A stretch of 64,000 bases of DNA from Deinococcus sp. KSM4-11 (GTDB lineage: Bacteria > Deinococcota > Deinococci > Deinococcales > Deinococcaceae), in contig NZ_SSNX01000004.1 in assembly GCF_004801415.1 (NCBI RefSeq), positions 1 through 64,000 of the forward strand, in the 5' to 3' direction. The notes under the pieces are model-generated. The model made no database searches. It was not told where the DNA came from and saw nothing but the letters and a program-made list of their open reading frames with translations. Numbering within the stretch: position 1 is the stretch's first letter; each line of letters starts with the position of its first letter. The position numbers were made by a program, and so were the translations under genes. Of this stretch, positions 35,912 to 42,650 are shown piece after piece.

Positions 35912-36351
35912 CTGCGCCGGATCAGGGCTGGCGCTTCGTGCACCCGGATCTGGACGCCGGCGAGGCCGCCACCGACGGGCCGGGCCTGCGGCTCACGCTG
36001 GGCGGCGGCGTGCAACTGGCACGCGGCGCGGCGCTGGTGCGGCAGTCGCTGCTGATGCTGATCTCCACCCGGCCGGGCGAGCGGGTCATGCGGCCCGGCT
36101 ACGGCTGCCACCTGTCGCGGCTGATGTTCGCGCCGAACGACGACACGACCGCCGGACTCGCCATCCACTACGTAAGACAGGCCATCGAGCGCTGGGAGCC
36201 GCGCGTGCAGCTCCTGCACCTGGACGCCGGCCGCGACCCGGACGTGCCGGAAGTGCTGCGGGTGACGCTGCGCTACCGGGTGCGCGCCACGCTGCACGAG
36301 GATCAGCTGCAGGTGCGCCTGAACCTGGCGGGCCCTGGGGGCGGAGCGTAA
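35908..36351 (+). CDS. GPW/gp25-family baseplate wedge protein
   Basis: 147 residues. gp25 joins the baseplate to the first sheath ring. The family block is plain: GGVQLARGAALVRQSLLMLISTRPGERVMRPGYGCHLSRLMFAPND, then ERWEPRVQLLHLDAGRDPDVP and LRVTLRYRV. GTG start overlapping the upstream stop by four bases. Confidence 0.93.
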   Translation: MTAPDQGWRFVHPDLDAGEAATDGPGLRLTLGGGVQLARGAALVRQSLLMLISTRPGERVMRPGYGCHLSRLMFAPNDDTTAGLAIHYVRQAIERWEPRVQLLHLDAGRDPDVPEVLRVTLRYRVRATLHEDQLQVRLNLAGPGGGA

Positions 36352-38888
36352 TGGCGCTGCCCCTGCCGAACCTGGACGACCGCACCTTCGAGCAGCTGCG
36401 CGAGGCCGCTATCGCCCGCGCGCGCCAGAGCGCCCCGGACTGGACGGACTTCTCGGCGGGCGAGCCGGGCACGGTGCTGCTGGAACTGTTCGCGTTCCTG
36501 ACCGACACCATGATCTACCGCCTCAACCGGCTGCCACACAAGGCGTACGTGGAGTTCCTGCGCCTGCTGGGCGTGGTGATGCTCCCGCCCTCGGCGGCTC
36601 GGGTCACGCTGCACTTCACCCGCACGGGCGGCGCCGCCAGCACGGCGCTGCGCATCCCGGCGGGCACGCGCGTCACCGCCGGAGCGGGCGGCACCGGCAG
36701 CCCCCCCGTGTTCTCCACCATGCAGGATGCCGACCTGCCGGCCGGCAGGTCGGGCGTGGATGTGCCCGCCCTCCAGGCCGAGTTCGTGAGCGGGGAACTG
36801 CTGGCCCTCACGGGCGCGGCGGCGGGCGGCGCATGGACGGTGGCCCGGCCACCCATCGTCGCGCCAGTCACCGACGCGCAGGGGGCCGACCTGATCGTGG
36901 CCGTCGAGGCTCTGCCTGCCGAGGTGCAGCCCAGCACGCCGATCATGACCTGGGGAGACAAGGTCTACCGCATCTTCCGGGAAGTGCCGTTCTTCAGTGC
37001 GGGCGTGCCCGATCCGCAGACCTACCTCGCCGACCGGCTGGCCGGCACCGTGACCTTCCCACCCGGCGCGGCGGGAAGCGTACCCCCGGTGGAGGCGGGC
37101 CGCGAGGTGCGCGCGTGGTACTGGCGCGGCGGCGGCGAGGACGGCAACGTGGCTCCCGGCACCCTGACCACCCTGCAAGGCCCACTGCCGGGCGTGAGCG
37201 TCACCAACCCGGCTGCCGCGTCCGGCGGGCAGGCGGCCGAGACGCTGGACCGTGCCCTGGTGCGCGGCCCCATGCACGTCCGGCACCAGCACCGCGCAGT
37301 GACCGCCTCGGACTACGAGTTCATCGCGCTGGCGCACGCCCGGTCGGTCGCGCGGGCCCGGGCCTTCACGCAGCGCGAGCTGTGGGCGCACGGCACGCCG
37401 GGGACGGTAGGGCTGGTGCTCGTGCCGGAGGTGCCCCCGGACGAGCGCGCGCACCTCACGCCGGAGGAGCTGCTGGACGCCCAGCAGCCCGAGGTGCTGG
37501 GCGCCATCGGGCGGGCCATCGAGGCGCGGCGCATCCTGGGCACCGCCTGCGACGTGCAGTGGGCGCGCTTCAAGACCGTGCGGGTCAGCGCGCGGGTCGT
37601 GGCGCGGCGTTACCAGAACCGCGACCAGATCCGGGCCAGCGTCACCGAGCGGCTGCACCTGACCATCAATCCGCTGCCCACCGCACGGAGCGAGCACGGC
37701 TGGCGGTTCGGCCAGACGCTGCGCTCCTCGGACGTCTACGGCGTGGCCCTCGCGGAACCGGGCGTGGCGTGGGTCGACCGCGTGGGTCTGTCCGTGGACG
37801 AGCAGCCGCAGGGCGAGGTGCGCTCGTTGGCCACCGACGCCTTCCAGCCGGGCACGTGGTACGCCGCGTGCGAGGATCGCCTGTTCCGCTCCCTGAACGA
37901 CGGAGAGGGCTGGGAGGCCGTGCTGACCCTGCCGGGCGAGACGCTGCGGCTGGTGCGTGCCCACCCCGCCCAGCCGGGCTTCCTGGCCGCGATCAGCGAC
38001 ACGGCCGACCAGGGCGTGAAGGTCATGGTGTCCTTCGACTGTGGCGAGAGCTGGCAGCCGCCGCAGACGCTGGACGTGAAGGTGCAGGACGCCGCGTGGA
38101 TTCGGCGGGCCGGGCAGTCCTCGCTGCTGCTCGCCACGGACACCGGCCTGCTGGACGTGCTCGCCCTGCCCGGTCAGGTGCGCGTGACGCCGCTGGCGGT
38201 CACGCCCGGCACCCCGAACCTGCCGCTGTACGCCGTGACCGCCCACCACGATCTGCAGGGCGACGTGACCATCGCGGTCGCGGCGCAGTCGCTGGGTGGG
38301 GTGTACCTCTCCAGCGGCGGGGGCAGCAAGTCCTTCCGGTCGATCGGCCTGAACACCCTGGACGTGCGGGTGCTGGCCGTACAGCGCGACGGCGCCCGCG
38401 CCTTCCTGTGGGCAGGCCTGGCCGCCGTGGGCGACGAGGACGGCCCCGGCTGCCGCCGCTGGGAACTGCGCGGCCAGGAGGATCCCCCGGAGGGCTGGGT
38501 GCCCCTGAACGCCGGGTGGCAGGGCGGCAGCTGCCTCGCGCTGGCCTTCACGCCGGACGCCGCATACGCCGCCTCACACCACATGGGCGTGGCGTCCCTG
38601 CCCCTGGCCGCCGGCACGCCGTCCTGGGTGGCGCCGACCGTGGACAGCGGCCTGCCGCTGAACGAGGGGCGGCGCTTCGAGCGCGTCCGGGCGGTGGCGG
38701 CGGCGCCGCAGCTCGTCCTGGCGGGCGGGCCGTGGGGCCAGCGCCTGAGCCGTGACGCCGGACAGACCTACCAGCCGGTCGTGCCGGGAAGCGGAGCGGA
38801 CGCCGTGACGCTGCCGCCCACTTGGCTGTTCTGCTCCGGCGCCCACGACATCGAGGTGATCAGCGAGGATGAAGCGACCCGACCTTGA
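36351..38888 (+). CDS. Baseplate J-like protein fused to an Asp-box beta-propeller
   Basis: 845 residues. The N-terminal 490 residues are a J-type wedge protein: LPNLDDRTFEQLREAAIARARQSAPDWTDFSAGEPGTVLLELFAF, then NRLPHKAYVEFLRLLGV, and RGPMHVRHQHRAVTASDYEFIAL. From about residue 500 the protein changes to Asp-box (BNR) repeats of sialidase-like propellers: SLNDGEGW at 514, SFDCGESW at 561, SSGGGSKSF near 655 and SRDAGQTY at 800. J-type proteins normally stop before this, so the C-terminal domain is an unusual addition, perhaps displayed on the baseplate to bind glycans or cell walls. It overlaps the next gene by 20 bases. Confidence 0.88.
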   Translation: MALPLPNLDDRTFEQLREAAIARARQSAPDWTDFSAGEPGTVLLELFAFLTDTMIYRLNRLPHKAYVEFLRLLGVVMLPPSAARVTLHFTRTGGAASTALRIPAGTRVTAGAGGTGSPPVFSTMQDADLPAGRSGVDVPALQAEFVSGELLALTGAAAGGAWTVARPPIVAPVTDAQGADLIVAVEALPAEVQPSTPIMTWGDKVYRIFREVPFFSAGVPDPQTYLADRLAGTVTFPPGAAGSVPPVEAGREVRAWYWRGGGEDGNVAPGTLTTLQGPLPGVSVTNPAAASGGQAAETLDRALVRGPMHVRHQHRAVTASDYEFIALAHARSVARARAFTQRELWAHGTPGTVGLVLVPEVPPDERAHLTPEELLDAQQPEVLGAIGRAIEARRILGTACDVQWARFKTVRVSARVVARRYQNRDQIRASVTERLHLTINPLPTARSEHGWRFGQTLRSSDVYGVALAEPGVAWVDRVGLSVDEQPQGEVRSLATDAFQPGTWYAACEDRLFRSLNDGEGWEAVLTLPGETLRLVRAHPAQPGFLAAISDTADQGVKVMVSFDCGESWQPPQTLDVKVQDAAWIRRAGQSSLLLATDTGLLDVLALPGQVRVTPLAVTPGTPNLPLYAVTAHHDLQGDVTIAVAAQSLGGVYLSSGGGSKSFRSIGLNTLDVRVLAVQRDGARAFLWAGLAAVGDEDGPGCRRWELRGQEDPPEGWVPLNAGWQGGSCLALAFTPDAAYAASHHMGVASLPLAAGTPSWVAPTVDSGLPLNEGRRFERVRAVAAAPQLVLAGGPWGQRLSRDAGQTYQPVVPGSGADAVTLPPTWLFCSGAHDIEVISEDEATRP

Positions 38889-39411
38889 CCGCCTGCTGCC
38901 CGAGGTGATGCAGCGCGCCGCCCAGCCGGGGCAGCCGCTGGACGCCGCCCTGGACGTCATGGCCGACCTGATCACGCCGGTCGAGGACTCGCTGTCGGGC
39001 GTGGACGCCGTGTTCAACCCCTACCGCGCGCCGGACGCCTTCCTGCCCTTCCTGGCCGGCTGGCTGGACCTGGGTGGCCTGCTGCGCCCCGGCCCGCTGG
39101 AGGCGCAGTACGCGCCGGGCCTGCAGCAGTTGCGCCTCCTGATCGCGCGCACCATGCCGCTGAACTTCATGCGCGGCACCGCGCGCGGCCTGATAGGCGT
39201 GCTGGAGGCCGCGACCGGCCTCACCGGATTCCGCGTGCAGGAGAACGTCACGGCCGGGGGGGACCCCCGCGCGTTTCATCTGCTGGTGCTGGCCCCGCCG
39301 GACTCCGCGCAGTACGCCGATCTGGTGCGGCAACTCGTCGAGCTGGAAAAACCCGTGGCCCTCACGCACGAGGTCGTGTGGCCGGCACCCGCGCCTGGAG
39401 GGACGCCATGA
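38869..39411 (+). CDS. Tail protein I-like baseplate protein
   Basis: 180 residues. It has the tail-I signature: FNPYRAPDAFLPFLAGWLDL, LRLLIARTMPLNFMRGTARGLIGVLEAATG, followed by PRAFHLLVLAP. It joins the J protein in the baseplate wedge. The start lies 20 bases inside the J gene, and the stop overlaps the next ATG. In many loci a fibre gene follows here. In this one a membrane-protein gene does. Confidence 0.9.
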   Translation: MKRPDLDRLLPEVMQRAAQPGQPLDAALDVMADLITPVEDSLSGVDAVFNPYRAPDAFLPFLAGWLDLGGLLRPGPLEAQYAPGLQQLRLLIARTMPLNFMRGTARGLIGVLEAATGLTGFRVQENVTAGGDPRAFHLLVLAPPDSAQYADLVRQLVELEKPVALTHEVVWPAPAPGGTP

Positions 39412-40322
39412 CGCTGACGTGGGCGCTCCTCCTGCATCCCCTGACGGCCGCGCTGATCGCGGCGGCGGTGGCCTTCATCGTGGGCGTGGCCGTGGGCTTG
39501 TACAAGGGGCAGTCCGGTTGGGCGCTGCTGCGCGGCGTGGAGGCGGCCGCGCTGCTGCTCGTCGGGGCGTTCCTGGTACGCCTGTTCATCGCCTTCCTGC
39601 TGAGCCGCGCCCCGCACCCGGAGCGGGCGGCCTTCGTGATCGGGTGGGCGTTCCTGCTGTGGCCCGGCATCATCGACACCATTCCCGCGCTGCTCGGCCA
39701 CCGCTGGCTGACCACGCCGGACCATCTCCTGGCGCTGGCCACGCTGGTGGGCGGCGGCGTGGGCTTCATGAACGGCCTGTGGGGCATTCACGGCCTGGTG
39801 GGGATCATCACCTTCCCGCTGAACGTCACGTGGGGGCTGGGCGGCAACACCACCGGCCTGCTGCTGCACCTCATCAATTTCGCGTGGGCCGGACACAGCC
39901 CCGACACCCGCACCGAGGCCCACCGCTACCAGTCCGGCTTTCGCCTCAAGAGCACCTACGGCTTCACGCAGGGCTGCGTGATGAGCAACACCAAACAGAG
40001 CCTGTTCGGGCACGAGTTCGTGCATGTGGTTCAGAACCTCGTGGCCGGCCCGTACTACGTGCTGTCGTACCTCGCGTGGATGGTGCTGCTGTTCGTGCCG
40101 GGGCTGATCGCCGGGCTGCTCAGCAAGAAGGGCGGCGTGGCCGACGGCATCGAGGGCTACACCTACGACAGCAATCCCTGGGAGGCCATGGGCTATGCCG
40201 CTGGCGGCAGCCATTCCCCGAAAGTGGTGCTGGGCACTGTATGGACGGTCGTGCTCGGCGTGGCGCTCGTCGCCCTGTTCGTCCTGCTGAGCTGGAAGGT
40301 CATTCCCTGGGCGTGGCAGTGA
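39408..40322 (+). CDS. Multi-pass membrane protein with HEFVH motif, CIS-linked
   Basis: 304 residues, not recognised as a known family. Hydrophobic segments lie at about residues 10-30, 42-62, 72-92, 102-122 and 128-150, a soluble stretch runs from 155 to 210, and further segments lie at 215-240 and 280-300. The soluble stretch contains HEFVHVVQN at residues 202-210, an HExxH zinc-peptidase motif resembling the HELTHVVQ of DUF4157-type proteins found with CIS loci. No clear third zinc ligand is identified. It could anchor the particle in the membrane, or be a toxin or maturation protease. ATG overlaps the tail-I stop. Confidence 0.75.
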   Translation: MTLTWALLLHPLTAALIAAAVAFIVGVAVGLYKGQSGWALLRGVEAAALLLVGAFLVRLFIAFLLSRAPHPERAAFVIGWAFLLWPGIIDTIPALLGHRWLTTPDHLLALATLVGGGVGFMNGLWGIHGLVGIITFPLNVTWGLGGNTTGLLLHLINFAWAGHSPDTRTEAHRYQSGFRLKSTYGFTQGCVMSNTKQSLFGHEFVHVVQNLVAGPYYVLSYLAWMVLLFVPGLIAGLLSKKGGVADGIEGYTYDSNPWEAMGYAAGGSHSPKVVLGTVWTVVLGVALVALFVLLSWKVIPWAWQ

Positions 40323-40380
40323 GGTCCGGCGGAGAACGCCTGGCCTCTCGCCGAACCCAGCGCCTTCCCGAAGGAACATC

Positions 40381-40473
40381 ATGTGCAATGACGGACTGTT
40401 CAAGTTCCTGCCGGGCTTCACCGTTCCAGCCGCTTCCCTGAGTTCCGACGGCTGTGGACGTGGCTCCGGTTGA
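40381..40473 (+). CDS. Possible 30-aa small ORF in CIS locus
   Basis: A short frame starting ATG with GAAGGAAC six bases upstream. The peptide begins MCNDGLFKFLPGFTVPAA and ends GCGRGSG. It lies alone in the 207-bp gap between two CIS-linked genes. It is too short to judge by composition, so it may be real or chance. Confidence 0.3.
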   Translation: MCNDGLFKFLPGFTVPAASLSSDGCGRGSG

Positions 40474-40529
40474 GGTCGCCATAATCGTGAAGACCGCGCT
40501 GTCCTGACGCCCTTCCACCAGGAGGATCC

Positions 40530-41474
40530 ATGCCCGGAGCGTTCACCATCACCACCGCGACCAATACTGTGACCCTCGGCCCGGACCGGCAGGGCGAGGC
40601 GACCTTTGTGGTCACCAACGTCAGCGGCCGCCCCATGCAGGGCCGCGCCCTGCTGGAATGGCAGCCCAGGGCCACGGACAAAGGCGGCTGGGCCACCGTA
40701 CAGGGTGACGCCGAGCGCGTCTTCCCGATCGCCGGCACGCAGCAGTTCACGGTGAAGTTCACGCTGCCGCCCAGCGCCCCGGTCGGGCAGCACATCCTGC
40801 GGCTGGACATGCAGGACGTGAGTTCCCCCGACGACGTGGTGCAGGGTCAGAGCGTGACCCTCCAGGTGGCAGAGCCCCCGCCCGTCAAGCCCTTCCCGTG
40901 GTGGGTGGTGATCGTCGCTGCCGTGATCCTGCTGGGCGGCCTCGGCGCGTACCTGCTGCTCGGCAACCGGCAGGCGACCGTGCCAGTCGTGGCCGGTCAG
41001 AGCCTCGTGAAGGCGCAGGAACTCATCACGGCGGCCGGGCTGAAGGTCGCAGACACGCCCAAGCAGGAGAACAGCGACACCGTCGCGCAGGGCCTGGTCA
41101 TCCGCACCGAGCCGGATCAGGGTACGAAACAGGCGCGCGGCGCGGCCGTGACCCTGGTCGCGTCGAACGGCCCGGCCAGTTTCCCCATGCCGGACGTGGT
41201 GGGACGGGCCGCGTCGTCGGCGGTGACGATCCTGCAACAGGCCGGGATCACGACCTTCAAGCTCGCCCCCACGTACTCGGATACCGTCCCGAAAGAGCAG
41301 GTGATCAGCACGGCGCCGCCAGCCAGTCAGCCGGTCACGAAGAGCAGTGCGGTCACGGTCGCGGTGTCGGCCGGTCCCTGCCGCGGCCGGTTCTGCAACC
41401 TCTCCATCGACCCGGTGCTCATCAATCCGACCATCAAATTCCGCACCGAGATGATCACGCCTCCCTCCCCATGA
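40530..41474 (+). CDS. Membrane protein with N-terminal beta domain and two PASTA domains
   Basis: 314 residues. Residues 1-115 look like an immunoglobulin-like beta sandwich (GEATFVVTNVSGRPMQGRALLEW), with no signal peptide. One membrane helix (WWVVIVAAVILLGGLGAYLLLG, about 125-147) is followed by two PASTA domains (VPVVAGQSLVKAQELITAAGLKV and MPDVVGRAASSAVTILQQAGI). PASTA domains bind peptidoglycan stems or muropeptides. The layout suggests a linker between a cytoplasmic partner, perhaps the CIS baseplate, and the cell wall. GGAGG lies 6 nt before the ATG. It is translationally coupled to the next gene. Confidence 0.82.
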   Translation: MPGAFTITTATNTVTLGPDRQGEATFVVTNVSGRPMQGRALLEWQPRATDKGGWATVQGDAERVFPIAGTQQFTVKFTLPPSAPVGQHILRLDMQDVSSPDDVVQGQSVTLQVAEPPPVKPFPWWVVIVAAVILLGGLGAYLLLGNRQATVPVVAGQSLVKAQELITAAGLKVADTPKQENSDTVAQGLVIRTEPDQGTKQARGAAVTLVASNGPASFPMPDVVGRAASSAVTILQQAGITTFKLAPTYSDTVPKEQVISTAPPASQPVTKSSAVTVAVSAGPCRGRFCNLSIDPVLINPTIKFRTEMITPPSP

Positions 41475-41947
41475 ATCCGCGCGTGTTCTTCGTGCTGCTG
41501 GCGGTGCTGGTCGTGGCGGCGTACGTGGCGTCCGGCCTGAGCCTGACCCGGCGCGACCAGGCCACGGACGCCAGGCCGGATCCGCCCGCCTGGGCGCAGG
41601 GGCTGGGCGGCCGGCTGGTGCGCCACCGCCCCGTGCAGGACGCCGACATCCAGGCGCTGCTGGGCGCGTGTCCCGATCCGCACCTGCTCACGCTGGGCGC
41701 CGGGCAGGGCTGTTCGTTCGTCCTCCGTGCGCTGCCGCAGACCAGCGCGGTGACCCGTGACCTGCGCCTGAGAAGTCCGCAGCCGTTTCAGGTGCAACTG
41801 GTCTACGGCGACCTGCACGGCACCCCGGAACCGGCCAAGGTCAAGGACGGCCGCTACGACGTGACCGTGGACGTCTCCCGCAACGGCGCGCAGGTGATCG
41901 TGACCTGCCTGCAACTCCCGTGCAGCGTCCAGCAGGGCGGGCCTTAG
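41471..41947 (+). CDS. Single-membrane-helix protein, hypothetical
   Basis: 158 residues. An N-terminal hydrophobic helix (FFVLLAVLVVAAYVASGLSL) works as an anchor or uncleaved signal. The exported part is small and beta-rich with cysteines (LLGACPDP, GAGQGCSF, VTCLQLPCSV), probably a disulfide-bonded domain. The family is unknown. The ATG overlaps the stop of the PASTA gene (ATGA), so both are made together. It ends ten bases from the convergent membrane-protein gene. Confidence 0.7.
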   Translation: MNPRVFFVLLAVLVVAAYVASGLSLTRRDQATDARPDPPAWAQGLGGRLVRHRPVQDADIQALLGACPDPHLLTLGAGQGCSFVLRALPQTSAVTRDLRLRSPQPFQVQLVYGDLHGTPEPAKVKDGRYDVTVDVSRNGAQVIVTCLQLPCSVQQGGP

Positions 41948-41957
41948 CAGTCGCGAC

Positions 41958-42626
41958 CTACACCCGCAGGCGGATGCTCTTCACCGTGGCGACCGCCCCG
42001 CCGATCAGCAGCAGGACGCCCCACATGAAGGCCAGGATGGCGACCACGATTGCGCCAATGGCGTCGGTCACGCTGACGAGCAGGCCCGGCACCAGGGCGT
42101 GCAGCCACGCCAGCAGCAGGCTGCTCACGATCGACGTCAGAATCAGCAGCACCAGGCTGCGGTTCTGCAGGAAGCGCTGCTGGGCCAGCACCAGCAGGAT
42201 CACGAAGGCCACTTTCAGGGTCATCAGCAGGGCCAGGGTCGCGGCCGCGCCCGAGCGGTCGAAGTGCCCGAACAGCCCCAGGTACACGGGAAATCCGAAG
42301 AAGGACAGCAGCAGGCCCAGCATGACGGTCAGGGTCACGAAGGCCGTGAGGCCCAGCACGATCACGCCAAGCAGCAGCAGCAGCGACAGCAGCAGCGTCA
42401 CGATGCCCTGCAGCCGTCCCTGCACGCGCTCCGGGACGACCAGGGCCAGGCCCATCAGGATGACGTTGTACAGCAGCACCCCGTCGATCAGCGCCAGCGA
42501 GCGCACGCCGAAGCCCGGCCGCGCCTGCCCGCCCGCGATCAGGAACGCCTGCCCCAGTTCGACCAGCACGACCAGCAGCGAGCACAGCGCCGCGCCGAGA
42601 AAGAAGGGTCTGCGCAGCGTGTCCAT
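41958..42626 (-). CDS. Six- to seven-TM membrane protein, hypothetical
   Basis: 222 residues, almost entirely hydrophobic helices (first helix FFLGAALCSLLVVLVELGQAFLI, last helix IVVAILAFMWGVLLLIGGAV). No motif identifies a family. It follows the M23 peptidase gene by 24 bases on the minus strand and converges on the CIS locus. Being next to both, it may belong to the membrane side of that system, but this is inference from position only. Confidence 0.65.
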   Translation of the reverse strand: MDTLRRPFFLGAALCSLLVVLVELGQAFLIAGGQARPGFGVRSLALIDGVLLYNVILMGLALVVPERVQGRLQGIVTLLLSLLLLLGVIVLGLTAFVTLTVMLGLLLSFFGFPVYLGLFGHFDRSGAAATLALLMTLKVAFVILLVLAQQRFLQNRSLVLLILTSIVSSLLLAWLHALVPGLLVSVTDAIGAIVVAILAFMWGVLLLIGGAVATVKSIRLRV

Positions 42627-42650
42627 GGGTCATCGTACGCGCAGGCGCGC

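Noticed and set aside
30121..42626. Prophage
   Set aside because: Only tail-type genes occur. No capsid, portal, terminase, integrase, lysis or replication gene, and the gene order is that of a CIS.
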